This document shows positions 24,465 through 33,385 of a stretch of DNA of 64,000 bases, in pieces. The notes under the pieces are model-generated. The model saw only the letters and a program-made list of their open reading frames with translations, was not told where the DNA came from and ran no database searches. Origin of the DNA: Thiobaca trueperi (GTDB taxonomy: Bacteria; Pseudomonadota; Gammaproteobacteria; Chromatiales; Chromatiaceae); assembly GCF_004342175.1 (NCBI RefSeq), contig NZ_SMAO01000008.1:62001-126000 (forward strand), in the 5' to 3' direction. Numbering within the stretch: position 1 is the first letter of the stretch; each line of letters opens with the position of its first letter. A program made the translations under genes and the position numbers.

Positions 24465-26536
24465 ACGAAAAAAGGCGTCGGATCCTTTTGGAACGCCCGC
24501 CACTGCGCGACCAGGCCAGTGTCCGGGATGATCTCCCGGCGCCGTTCGCTCCAATCCGGTTTCTTGGGGTTGGCGTTACTCCACTCATAGAAGACGCGAT
24601 AATCGAAGAGGTCGCTTCGCTGGATTTCGATCTTCTCCCTTCCCGGTGTTTCGCTTACCACTGTCACCGCGAAGGTCTTGCGCCCCGTGGCGTCATAGCC
24701 GATGTTCTCGGCCAAGGCCATAAAGATCGGCGCATCGTCGGGGACGGTTTCACCCGCAGCGAGTCGGCGCATGAAGACGATGCTCGCCTTGACCCCGGCA
24801 TCGTAGTGGGCGAAGGCGAATTGCGGCAGCGAGACCACGGCCAGCAACTGGAAATGCGCCAGCAGCCAATCGCGCACGCCTTGCAGCGAGGAATTGGTGA
24901 GAATGCCGTCGGGCAGCACGATGGCGACCCGCCCCTTGCCGGGCTTGAGGAAGGTATGCACCCGTTCCAGGAAGAGGATTTCGGTCTTGATGCTGGCGCG
25001 ATCTTTCACCGCCTTGGCGCCGCGCTTGCTGTCGCGCTCGCCCTTGCCGGATTCATCCGGCTCATTGACTGACGCGCCCTTGGACAGAAAACGACGCAGC
25101 TCGAATTGCTCCAGATAGCCCTCGGCCTTCTCGGTGCGTTTGACGACGGAACCGAACGGGGGATTGGTCAGGACGAGATCGAAGCTGCCGGGCCGGAGGC
25201 CATGATGCTTATCGAGGATGTAGTCGCGATTGGCGCCGAGCGGTTTCCCTTCAGATGAGGTGGGGCGCTCAAAGAAATCCAGGGCGTCGTGCCCGACGAT
25301 GTTGGTATGGCCGTCGTCGTGGATGATCATGTTCATCTTGGCGACGCGGGCGAGTTCTTCGTTGATCTCCAGGCCAAACAGGTTCCGCTCGGCGAAGCGA
25401 TGCCAATACTCGAAATGCTCCCTGGTGCCGGGGCTTTTCTTGCGGTCAGCCTCGCGTCGGACATGATCCAGGGCGTAAAGCAGGAATCCACCCGAACCGC
25501 AGGCGGGATCAAGCACCATGTCCGTCCGCGCTGGGTTGAGCACTTCGACCGCGAAGGCGATCAGCTCGCGCGGGGTGAAATATTGACCGAAATCGCCCTT
25601 GAAGAATCCGCCCATGAACTCCTCGAAGGCGACGCCTTTGGTGTCCAGTTCGGTGCGGTCGAGTGAAATGCCTTCCAGGTGTTCGACGCACTGGGCGAGG
25701 ATGGGCGGCTCAATGTTGATCTGATCAGTGAAGACATCCGGCTCCAGTTCCTGCTCGGCCTTGTAGAGCTTGTGGATGCGCGCGGCCAACTGCTCGGCGG
25801 TTTCGTCGCCACGCTGAAAGGCGTAGGGCTTGCCGTCCTCGCGATCAGGGTTCTTCTCGTCGCGATGTTTGACAAAGATGATCTTGCAGAACTCGCCAAA
25901 GGCGGCGATGGGGCTGCGTCGTCCGCCCTCCCAGAGGGTTTGGTGACACTTGCGAATCGCCGAGCGCAGTTCCTCGCGCGGGATCGCGGCGAGATCTTGA
26001 CCGTAGACGTTCTTGTAAAAACGCCACTCGGGCGGTTTGCCGTAACGCTTGGGAATATCGGCGATGTGGTTCGTGTCGCGCTCGCCGGCCGGGAACTTGT
26101 TGTCGAAGCGCAAGAGGCGGCGGGTCAGGCCAGCGATGGTGCCCGCATAGGTCGCGCCGAGGCTGGCGCGATTGCCGCAGGCTTGCTCGATGGCCTGGGC
26201 AAACTCGGCATCGCTCACGTCGGCGCGCTTGCACTCGAAGACGAACCAGGGGGATTTGAGTTCGTCGTCATCAGCGGCGTAGATGACGACATCGGCCCGG
26301 TCGTTGGGTGTGCGGCGCGGTACCTTGACCTCGAAACGGATGCGCTCGGGACGATACTGGTACTTGTAGATCAGCTCAGCCCAGAACTCGGCGCGTACCT
26401 TTTCCTCGGGGTCGGACCAGCGTTCCGAGTGATCCGCGTCGATGTAGTGGATGCGCTGATTCTTCCCCTCGCCGATGATTTCGGCGTGGCCGTCTGCGAT
26501 GGCTTGTTCGAGGTAGGTCTTGGGCTGGGCGGTCAT
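24461..26536 (-). CDS. Restriction-modification fusion: HsdR_N-like nuclease domain plus N6-adenine methyltransferase
   Basis: 691 residues. Residues 45-110 look like the HsdR N-terminal nuclease domain (Asp82 in ADVVIY, ECK at 101-103). The rest is a Type I-style MTase: TPRELIAFAVEVLNP, SAM motif DPACGSGG (343-350) and catalytic NPPF (458-461). No separate hsdR or translocase gene is near. A nuclease-MTase chain with a separate S subunit is the layout of Type IIB/IIG enzymes such as BcgI, so it may both methylate and cut. The nuclease domain is inferred from motif only. Confidence 0.82.
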   Translation of the reverse strand: MTAQPKTYLEQAIADGHAEIIGEGKNQRIHYIDADHSERWSDPEEKVRAEFWAELIYKYQYRPERIRFEVKVPRRTPNDRADVVIYAADDDELKSPWFVFECKRADVSDAEFAQAIEQACGNRASLGATYAGTIAGLTRRLLRFDNKFPAGERDTNHIADIPKRYGKPPEWRFYKNVYGQDLAAIPREELRSAIRKCHQTLWEGGRRSPIAAFGEFCKIIFVKHRDEKNPDREDGKPYAFQRGDETAEQLAARIHKLYKAEQELEPDVFTDQINIEPPILAQCVEHLEGISLDRTELDTKGVAFEEFMGGFFKGDFGQYFTPRELIAFAVEVLNPARTDMVLDPACGSGGFLLYALDHVRREADRKKSPGTREHFEYWHRFAERNLFGLEINEELARVAKMNMIIHDDGHTNIVGHDALDFFERPTSSEGKPLGANRDYILDKHHGLRPGSFDLVLTNPPFGSVVKRTEKAEGYLEQFELRRFLSKGASVNEPDESGKGERDSKRGAKAVKDRASIKTEILFLERVHTFLKPGKGRVAIVLPDGILTNSSLQGVRDWLLAHFQLLAVVSLPQFAFAHYDAGVKASIVFMRRLAAGETVPDDAPIFMALAENIGYDATGRKTFAVTVVSETPGREKIEIQRSDLFDYRVFYEWSNANPKKPDWSERRREIIPDTGLVAQWRAFQKDPTPFFV

Positions 26537-26575
26537 GCGGTCTCTGATCCTTACTGCGACTGTTTTGTGCGAGTG

Positions 26576-26606
26576 CTAGCCATGGAGCGGCTCACCGGCT
26601 GGCTAG
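26576..26606. promoter_or_regulatory. Inverted repeat between the divergent defence operon and the unknown two-gene cassette
   Basis: CTAGCCA (26576-26582) and TGGCTAG (26600-26606) form a perfect 7-bp inverted repeat with a 17-bp spacer, in the 144-bp divergent promoter region. It is well placed to be the operator of a shared repressor. The regulator is unknown; the second cassette protein has an HTH-like C terminus and is one candidate. Confidence 0.35.
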
Positions 26607-26680
26607 GGATGAACTGCAAGGTACAGCAAAAACCGCTACCATCCAACGGGTTGACTTTCATACACGACAAGGAGGAAGGG

Positions 26681-27904
26681 ATGGCGCGTCATTACTCGAT
26701 CAAGAACCTGTTCCGCCAGATGCCGAACGCCTTGCTAGCGCAGTATTTCCAGGCGCAAGGCTTGTTCGTCGATCTGGATTTCACCGGTATGAAGGAAGGA
26801 GCCCCCGAGGCGCTCTTTGAGGCTTGGCAGGCGCTTTCGGATACGCAGCGCAACCCGCTGGAGATGGCGTTGCGGCAGATCTTCGACATGAGCTGCGAGA
26901 AGGGCTGGCTGGCGATCCTCGACGAGGCGCGTTGGCAGCTCGGGGCGGATCCCCAGGCATTCACGTCTTTCTCCGACCGGCTTTCCGCTCTTTCCAGCCA
27001 CTATGCCCGCGCGATGATCACTTTCCTTGACTACCGGGCTTGCTGGAAGGGCGCAACCCGTTTCTACCACGCGGACATGCTGTCTTATTGGCGCAAGCGG
27101 CGGAATCTTCCCCATCAGCGGGCGGCGGTCGATGCCGCGAGCCTGCGCGAGCTGGCCGATCTGATCAGCCACTATTTTCGTCATGCCGAGGGTCGTGGCC
27201 GGCATTGCGTGGTTGAACCCTATCGGCGCAACGATCTCGATTATTTCTTTGCCTTCCCTGAGGATCACTCCCAACAGGCCGCCGAGTGGGTGAACGGTGA
27301 TTTCCAGCCGCGTCCGCACAACCCGGCCTTCGACATCGTCTATGTCTACTCGCAACAGGAGGGCAAGCTGGATCTGAACTATCGCGGCGGGCGTCAGGCG
27401 GTCGAGCCGCTGCAAGGGGTCTTTGCGCGGGCGATCCTCAAGCTCGACGAGTTGCCGTCCGATCCCAAAGACGAACGGGTCTATGACCTCAGCCCGCTGC
27501 GGGAGCGGGGCTTTCCATTCGTTTTCGATCCCTGGAGCGGCATCGAAAGCGTCGCTGTAAAAAAACTGCGTCTGTCCTCGACAGTACGATCCGGGGACCG
27601 TCTCACCCTGGAAGCCGATCCAACCCGTGACCGGGAGGCCGTTTATGCTTTGATGGACCGGGCGCTGAGAAAGGCGCCGGGGCATCTGTACAACGTGACC
27701 CAGGTGGAGCTGTTGGCGGTGGTGGACGTGCACGAGGACAAGCCGGCCAGGAAGGTGACGATCCGGATCACGCACCCGAATTCCTGCTCCCTGAAATATG
27801 ACGAACTGGGCCTGCGGTTGCGCGCCATGCTGGCGGCGTCGGGGATCGAGCCCAAGGACATGACGGAAGCAGTGGAACCGACATTGGAGCAGGCTGAGGC
27901 ATGA
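26681..27904 (+). CDS. Protein of unknown function, first gene of a two-gene island cassette
   Basis: 407 residues; no family is recognised. It starts MARHYSIKNLFRQMPNALLA after a strong AGGAGGAAGGG. It has no signal peptide or membrane helix. The N-terminal half is predicted helical and rich in aromatic residues; a Glu/Asp/Arg-rich part (EPYRRNDLDYFFAFPEDHSQ) and a central VYVYSQQEGKLDLNYRGG stretch suggest a mixed alpha/beta second half. The stop overlaps the next start (ATGA). Its position, divergent from a defence operon inside an integrative island, makes a defence or regulatory role plausible, but this is context only. Confidence 0.75.
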   Translation: MARHYSIKNLFRQMPNALLAQYFQAQGLFVDLDFTGMKEGAPEALFEAWQALSDTQRNPLEMALRQIFDMSCEKGWLAILDEARWQLGADPQAFTSFSDRLSALSSHYARAMITFLDYRACWKGATRFYHADMLSYWRKRRNLPHQRAAVDAASLRELADLISHYFRHAEGRGRHCVVEPYRRNDLDYFFAFPEDHSQQAAEWVNGDFQPRPHNPAFDIVYVYSQQEGKLDLNYRGGRQAVEPLQGVFARAILKLDELPSDPKDERVYDLSPLRERGFPFVFDPWSGIESVAVKKLRLSSTVRSGDRLTLEADPTRDREAVYALMDRALRKAPGHLYNVTQVELLAVVDVHEDKPARKVTIRITHPNSCSLKYDELGLRLRAMLAASGIEPKDMTEAVEPTLEQAEA

Positions 27905-28671
27905 GCCCGCACGATGTCCTCTGCGTCCTGTTGGAGCGGTTGGGGGCAAACGATGGGACGGCGGTTCTGATCAGCGAGCATGAGCTGACCCACTGGCCGA
28001 CGGCGGCGGTTGCGGTGCTGAAGTCGCAGGGAATGCTGGTCAAGGCGAGTCCGGCGTCGAGCGTGGTCTGTCCGGGGTGCGAGGACGAGTGCGTCATGCC
28101 GGTGCATGTCTTGAACTATCCGACCGGCCGTGCGGCATTCGTCGTCTGCGGGCGGCGGAACGATGTCTGCCGGGTGCCGGTGGCGAGCAATCAGCTTGAA
28201 CAATGGCAGACCTCGGCCAATCTGATCGCTGATCTACTCGCGCGCTTACTTGGACTTCGCAGACCCAGTGCGTCGGATACTGCCGATTCCGCGCGTTGGG
28301 AGGTTGGTCTGTTCAAGGGCCGGCAGCATTCCGGTCATCTGGTGCTCTTACCGGACGGGGGATCGCTCAAGCTCACCCTTGCTGGTCATTCAGTCGCGTT
28401 GGGTGATCTCCTGTTCCTGGAAAGCCAGCGATTCGAGGTGGATCGACGGGCTTTGACTCGCTTGGTGGATCAACCCATCGCTGGGGGCGGAGACCAGGAG
28501 TCAGCGGCGCAGCGACGGGAGCGACTCCAGAAGCGCGTGGATGCCGAAAGAGCAAGAGGCAATGGGGCATTCAACAAGACCGTCGCGGAGGAAGAAGGCA
28601 TCGGCGTGTCACGTCTGAAGCAGATCCTCGCTGCCAAGCCCGAACCACCCAAAGCCGGGTCGAAGTGGTAA
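27901..28671 (+). CDS. Protein of unknown function with a cysteine cluster and HTH-like C terminus
   Basis: 256 residues. A possible zinc-binding cluster is VCPGCEDEC (about 59-67) with further cysteines in VVCGRRNDVCRV about 25 residues on. The C terminus, after a charged RRERLQKRVDAERARG helix, reads FNKTVAEEEGIGVSRLKQIL, which looks like a helix-turn-helix. It overlaps the upstream unknown gene by 4 bp, so the two probably act together. It could be the cassette's DNA-binding or regulatory part. No family name can be given. Confidence 0.75.
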   Translation: MSPHDVLCVLLERLGANDGTAVLISEHELTHWPTAAVAVLKSQGMLVKASPASSVVCPGCEDECVMPVHVLNYPTGRAAFVVCGRRNDVCRVPVASNQLEQWQTSANLIADLLARLLGLRRPSASDTADSARWEVGLFKGRQHSGHLVLLPDGGSLKLTLAGHSVALGDLLFLESQRFEVDRRALTRLVDQPIAGGGDQESAAQRRERLQKRVDAERARGNGAFNKTVAEEEGIGVSRLKQILAAKPEPPKAGSKW

Positions 28672-28816
28672 ACATGCCTTTGAACCTGGCTCGCATCACT
28701 TAAAAAATTATTGATTAACAGATGGTTGGATTGAATTTCACGGGCTAGCTTGCAAGCCAGTGCCCTAGCTCGTGCGCAATGGCGTCATGTTCAACAACAC
28801 CCCATGAGGTGCCAAC

Positions 28817-29059
28817 ATGACCCGCACGATCCTTCGACTCCCCGCCGTTTTGCGTGAGCGTGGCCGTTCGCGCAGCGCCCACTATCTCGACATCCAGGAA
28901 GGTCTCTTCACGCACCCGGTTTCCATTGGGGCGCGAGCCGTTGGCTGGCCGTCGGACGAGGTCGCGGCGCTGAATGCGGCCCGCATCGCCGGCAAGACTG
29001 CGGAGCAGATCCGCGCCCTGGTCGCCGCGCTGGAAGCCGCGCGCAAGACGGCGGCGTGA
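28817..29059 (+). CDS. alpA: AlpA-family regulator/excisionase-like protein
   Basis: 80 residues. TILRLPAVLRERGRSRSAHY followed by FTHPVSIGARAVGWPSDEVAAL is the short winged-HTH pattern of AlpA proteins of P4-like elements (CP4-57), which regulate integrase or act as excisionase. GAGGTG precedes the ATG. The adjacent primase gene follows 10 bp after its stop, the usual gene order in such elements. Confidence 0.85.
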   Translation: MTRTILRLPAVLRERGRSRSAHYLDIQEGLFTHPVSIGARAVGWPSDEVAALNAARIAGKTAEQIRALVAALEAARKTAA

Positions 29060-29069
29060 GGGGGTGGTC

Positions 29070-31631
29070 ATGAATGCACCCGCGCGACTTTTTCCTGTCG
29101 AGCCGGTGGAAACCGATGAAACCGGCGAAACCGATGCGATTGGCAACGACGAGTTTTTGCTGGCGGTCTTCGGCGACGATCTGGGTGATCTCCACCCCAT
29201 CGTGGTGAGCTTCAGCGGCGACCCTTCCAGCGTCCCCCGACAAGCCTGGTCTGGATACCCCTGGCTGGGGGAAACCAATGGGGCAGCGATCTTGTCACCC
29301 GATGCCAACAACTATTTCAGCCTGGCGGCGTTCCGGCCCGATGAGAAGGGGGCGTATCGGCGCCGGAAGAGCCAGTTCCATGCCCTCTATGCGGTGATGC
29401 TCGACGATGTCGGGACCAAAGTGGACCGCGACCGGCTGACCTTGGCCCCGACCTGGCTGCTGGAGACCTCCCCTGGAAATTTTCAGGCAGGATACTGCCT
29501 GGATGAACCGCTCACGGATGCGCAGACGGCCAACCGGCTGATGACGGCGATCATTGATGCACGCCTGTGCGATCCGGGTGCCAACGGTCCTTTGGCCCGG
29601 CTGGCGCGGTTGCCCGTCGCGGTCAATGGCAAGCACCGCCCGGCGTTCGACTGCCGGCTGACCGATTGGGCACCCGAGCGGCGTTATGCGTTGGCGGAGT
29701 TGGTCGCGGGGTTGCAACTGGAGATGACCCCAACGGCGCGGGTCAAGCGTCCGGCGGCGCGTCCGGTCCAGGAGCGGCCCGCCGATGGCGATCCGGTCTG
29801 GATTCCCCGTCCCGACGAGAACGCCGTGCTGGCGGCCCTGCGCGCGCGGGGTCTCTATAAGTCCCCGCTGGGCAACGGTAAGCACGACATCACTTGCCCC
29901 TGGGTCGATGAGCATACGGGCGCGGTGGATGGCGGCACGGCCTATTTTGAACCGGACGATCAGTGGCCGATCGGTGGCTTCAAATGTCTGCATGGTCATT
30001 GCACCGAGCGGCATATCCGCGACCTGCTGCGCCTGCTCGACATCGAGATCCAGGCCGCGCGCATGAAACCAACCATCCATGTCGTGGCCGGCGAGATCCA
30101 TCGTGTCGTCGATGCAGCGGAGCGGGAGCTGGCGCAGTCGCTGCGGTTCTATCAGCGTGGCGGACTGATCGTCACGGTCGTGACCGATCCCGGAACCCGT
30201 GAGACGCGGGTGCAGGACATCTCGCAACCGGCGCTGGTGCGCGCCCTGGCAGGGGCGGCGACCTGGGAGCGGTTCGATGCGCGCAGCGAGGACTGGGTAC
30301 GCACCGATCCGCCGGCCCGGCACGCGGCGGTGCTCTTCGATTCCACCAGTTATCCGCATCTGCCGGTGCTCAATGGCCTGGCGCGCCAGCCCTATCTGCG
30401 TCCGGATGGCAGTCTGATGACGGCGGCGGGCTATGACGCCGCGACAGGGATGTTCGGGGTCTTCGATGCGCGGGCGTTCTCCGTTCCCGAGCGGCCGACC
30501 CGCGCCGAGGCGGAGGCCGCGCTGGCCACGCTGAACGATCTGTTGAGCGAGTTCAGCTTTGCTCAGGACAGCGATCGGGCGGCGACGCAGTCGGCGATGC
30601 TGACGGCGGCGATCCGCTCCAGTCTGGCGACTGCGCCCATGTTTCATGCGCGGGCGCACATGGTGGGCTCAGGCAAGTCTTATCTCTGCGAGTTGATCAC
30701 CGCCTTCGCGACGCCCCAGCGGGGCACCCCGACGACCTTCCCGGCAGATGACGAGGAATGCCGCAAGCTGTTGCTGGCGGAGCTGTTGCGCGCACCGGCG
30801 GTGATCGAGTTCGACAATCTGACCGGCGATCTGGTGGCGCACAAGAGCCTGTGCACCGCGCTGACCGCCGAGTACATGAGCGGGCGCATCCTGGGCGTCT
30901 CCAAGACTGCGACCGTCAACACCCGCGCCCTGTTTCTCTCCAGCGGTAACAACGTCGGGCCGATCCAGGACATGAGCCGGCGCTGTATCACTATCAATCT
31001 GTCCCCGTTGTGCGAGGTGCCGGCGGCGCGCCATTTCCAGCGGCCCGATCTGGTGCGGGAAGTGCTGCGCGAGCGCGGTCGTTACGTCTCGGCGGCCCTG
31101 ACCATCGTGCGCGCCTGGATCGTGGCGGGGCGACCCAAGACCGACTGCAAGTCGCTGGCGAGCTATGGGGACTGGTCCGACCTGTGCCGACAGCCGCTGC
31201 TTTGGCTGGGTGGCGCCGATCCGACCACCTCGGTATTCGAGGCCATCGCCGAAGATCCGGATCGGGAGACGCTGGCGCGACTCCTGACCGCCTGGCAGAC
31301 GGTTTTTGGCAAAACCCCGGCGATGGTGCGCGATGCGGTCAGAGAGGCATCGGCCTTCCGCGAGGAGCAGGTCGAGCTGCGCGAGGTGCTGCATGACATC
31401 GCCGACGAACGCGGTGAGATCAACCGGCGGCGACTGGGTTGGTGGATCAAGCGCCATGCCGGACGCATCGTCGATGGCCGGCGGTTTGTCCGCGTCAGCG
31501 GCAACCGCTCGGCAGAGGCATGGAAGGTGGAATCGGTTTCGTCGCTTTCTCCGGTTTCCCCGGCACCGGTTGCAACAAGTGTCGCGGCGGATGACAGCGA
31601 AGCCTATGCCCGCGCCAGTCGCGGTGAGTAA
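29070..31631 (+). CDS. Mobile-element primase-helicase
   Basis: 853 residues. The N-terminal part (about 80-190; HALYAVMLDDVGTKVDR, LETSPGNFQAGYCLDEPL) resembles RepB/AEP-like primases. A zinc- or CHC-like region lies near 270-320 (FKCLHGHCTERHIRDLL). The C-terminal part carries a P-loop MVGSGKSYL (about 529-537) and EFDNLTGDL as a Walker B-like segment, fitting a D5/superfamily 3-type helicase. It would start replication of the excised element. The ATG at 29070 is chosen because it follows the alpA stop; a longer frame overlaps alpA. Confidence 0.75.
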   Translation: MNAPARLFPVEPVETDETGETDAIGNDEFLLAVFGDDLGDLHPIVVSFSGDPSSVPRQAWSGYPWLGETNGAAILSPDANNYFSLAAFRPDEKGAYRRRKSQFHALYAVMLDDVGTKVDRDRLTLAPTWLLETSPGNFQAGYCLDEPLTDAQTANRLMTAIIDARLCDPGANGPLARLARLPVAVNGKHRPAFDCRLTDWAPERRYALAELVAGLQLEMTPTARVKRPAARPVQERPADGDPVWIPRPDENAVLAALRARGLYKSPLGNGKHDITCPWVDEHTGAVDGGTAYFEPDDQWPIGGFKCLHGHCTERHIRDLLRLLDIEIQAARMKPTIHVVAGEIHRVVDAAERELAQSLRFYQRGGLIVTVVTDPGTRETRVQDISQPALVRALAGAATWERFDARSEDWVRTDPPARHAAVLFDSTSYPHLPVLNGLARQPYLRPDGSLMTAAGYDAATGMFGVFDARAFSVPERPTRAEAEAALATLNDLLSEFSFAQDSDRAATQSAMLTAAIRSSLATAPMFHARAHMVGSGKSYLCELITAFATPQRGTPTTFPADDEECRKLLLAELLRAPAVIEFDNLTGDLVAHKSLCTALTAEYMSGRILGVSKTATVNTRALFLSSGNNVGPIQDMSRRCITINLSPLCEVPAARHFQRPDLVREVLRERGRYVSAALTIVRAWIVAGRPKTDCKSLASYGDWSDLCRQPLLWLGGADPTTSVFEAIAEDPDRETLARLLTAWQTVFGKTPAMVRDAVREASAFREEQVELREVLHDIADERGEINRRRLGWWIKRHAGRIVDGRRFVRVSGNRSAEAWKVESVSSLSPVSPAPVATSVAADDSEAYARASRGE

Positions 31632-31644
31632 CGAGGAATTCAGT

Positions 31645-32457
31645 ATGCAGGCGCACGACAATGAACGCGTAGGGGCCGATCTGATTCAGGCTGAAATCGT
31701 GCCAATGGCATCGAGCGGCAATTATGAGGCGGTACGCTTCAACGCGATGAAGCACGGCATTCTGTCCAGGCTGACGGTCCTGGCGCATGAAGATCAGACC
31801 GAGTTTACCGATCTGCTGGCGGCGCTGATCGAGGAGCATCGCCCGGCGGGCATGACCGAGCGGCATCTGGTTGAAGAACTGGCGTCGATCATCTGGCGCA
31901 AACGCCGAGTCTTGCTGGCCGAAGGGGCGGCGATCAATCGCGGTTTGCGCAGCGTCGCCCAAAGCCAGCACGACAGCCCGATCCCGGCGGCGGCACCCTT
32001 CGAGCGAGGGCTGTTGAAAGAAGGATGCGATCTGCCCGACCTGCTGACGGCCAGTGCGGAGGAGATCGCCGAGCGACAGCGACATGCGGCGCTGGATCTG
32101 GCGGCTACCCGCAAGGCGGCGGCGATCCTGCGCAAGGGTGGACTCAATGCCTACGAGAAAGCGCGGCGGGCGCTGATTCAGGAGTCCCGCGACTGGTGGG
32201 ACGAGCATGTCGAGGAGGGCGAGTATCCAGCGACTGCCGAAGGGTTGGCGGAGTTCATTTACAAGACCTTGGAGCCTATCTGTATTCGCATGGAACAGGA
32301 AGCCCGATTGATCCCCGCGATCCAGGTGCAAACCCTCGGTGAAGGGCTGCAAGTGCATCGCCTGGAGAAGCTGAACCGCTACGAAACCCATCTGGATCGC
32401 AAATTCGAGCGCACCCTGGCCATGATTTTGAAGCTGAAACAGCTTCGCAGCGGGTAA
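31645..32457 (+). CDS. Conserved hypothetical protein of integrative elements
   Basis: 270 residues, no named family. After a short variable N terminus comes NAMKHGILSRLTVLAHEDQT and LVEELASIIWRKRRVLLAEG, a pattern I associate with proteins encoded beside phage-like or integrative-element genes. The second half is charged and helical. CGAGGAATT precedes the ATG, 13 bp after the primase stop, so it is in the same operon. It might be a DNA-packaging or recombination accessory, but no motif proves this. Confidence 0.7.
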   Translation: MQAHDNERVGADLIQAEIVPMASSGNYEAVRFNAMKHGILSRLTVLAHEDQTEFTDLLAALIEEHRPAGMTERHLVEELASIIWRKRRVLLAEGAAINRGLRSVAQSQHDSPIPAAAPFERGLLKEGCDLPDLLTASAEEIAERQRHAALDLAATRKAAAILRKGGLNAYEKARRALIQESRDWWDEHVEEGEYPATAEGLAEFIYKTLEPICIRMEQEARLIPAIQVQTLGEGLQVHRLEKLNRYETHLDRKFERTLAMILKLKQLRSG

Positions 32458-32569
32458 AAGCGGTCAGTGGAATTACATTTGAAGTCAGGCGGGGCATGAC
32501 TTCTACCCGTTTTGGCAGCAATCGGGAAATCAAATTGACTGATGATTTCGGCAAAATCCGGGAGTAAAA

Positions 32570-33217
32570 ATGGGCGGGATCGGCAGCGGACGACACCATC
32601 AAGGCGGCAAGAACACGACGAGCGATTACCGGTCACTGGATGTTCGCCGGCTGCACCGCGAGGGGTTGCTGACACAGGGACAGGCTTTCGGATGGAACTG
32701 GAAATGTGACGGGGAGGCCTTGGCCTCCACCTCCATCAGGACGGCCGCCGATCAGGTGATTCTGAGCTATCGGCACCGCTGCGGTAGCGATGAATGGCAT
32801 CCGATGGAGTACGCCGTCCGGTTGGACTGGACCGCCTGCACTTATGGCGGTGCGCGTCCCTGGTTCCTTTGTCCGGCGGATGGATGCGGACGCCGGGTCG
32901 CGTTGCTCTACATTGGCCGTGCCGGCCTCTTCGTCTGCCGTCATTGTTATCGGCTCGCCTACGACTGTCAGCGGGAAAGCGACGACGACCGGGCGACACG
33001 TCGGGCGGAGCGTACCCGCCAACGGATGGGTTGGGAGCCCGGTATCCTGAACTTTCCCGGTCGCCGCCCAAAAGGGATGCACCGGCGGACCTTCGAGCGC
33101 TTGCAGGCCCAGCACGACGCATTCGTCAGATCGTCGATTGCGGGGATGGCCGCGCGGTTGCGGCTGGCCGAGCACGGCCTGGGCGGACTCTTGGATGATC
33201 TGGATGTCGAGTGGTGA
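32570..33217 (+). CDS. Zinc-ribbon conserved hypothetical protein
   Basis: 215 residues. It begins MGGIGSGRHHQGGKNTTSDY, continues LDVRRLHREGLLTQGQ, then a central zinc-ribbon with CPADGCGRRV and FVCRHCYRLAY. Such proteins are common next to mobile elements; function is unknown. The gene is the last before the tRNA-Arg and lies on the same strand as the primase. Confidence 0.75.
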   Translation: MGGIGSGRHHQGGKNTTSDYRSLDVRRLHREGLLTQGQAFGWNWKCDGEALASTSIRTAADQVILSYRHRCGSDEWHPMEYAVRLDWTACTYGGARPWFLCPADGCGRRVALLYIGRAGLFVCRHCYRLAYDCQRESDDDRATRRAERTRQRMGWEPGILNFPGRRPKGMHRRTFERLQAQHDAFVRSSIAGMAARLRLAEHGLGGLLDDLDVEW

Positions 33218-33296
33218 ATCTGTTTCGCAAAATGGGCAGCGGCTCCAGCGCGAAACATGCCGCTCCACCTGAAGATCGCGAGCTAGCGTTGCTGGG

Positions 33297-33339
33297 GTGG
33301 GGGTAAAAGTGGGGGTAATTTTCGGGTTTGACCCGAAAA
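33297..33339. other. Direct and inverted repeats beside the tRNA-Arg integration site
   Basis: GTGGGGGTAA occurs twice (33297-33306 and 33309-33318), then TTTTCGGGT/ACCCGAAAA (33319-33327/33331-33339) forms a perfect 9-bp inverted repeat. Repeated GTGGGGGTA words next to a tRNA end are typical of arm-type integrase sites of P4-like islands. This supports the right island boundary. Confidence 0.45.
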
Positions 33340-33377
33340 CAAAAAAGGCTTAGCACCTTATTTGATGCTAAGCCTTT
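33335..33377 (-). terminator. Intrinsic terminator of tRNA-Arg
   Basis: AAAGGCTTAGCA (33344-33355) and TGCTAAGCCTTT (33366-33377) are a perfect 12-bp inverted repeat. On the reverse strand the stem is followed by a T-run, directly after the tRNA 3' end. Confidence 0.85.
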
Positions 33378-33385
33378 GTTCTATT

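Noticed and set aside
25679-26680. N-terminal extension of the unknown cassette gene to 25679
   Set aside because: It lies antisense to the methyltransferase gene; the strong ribosome-binding site before 26681 marks the real start.
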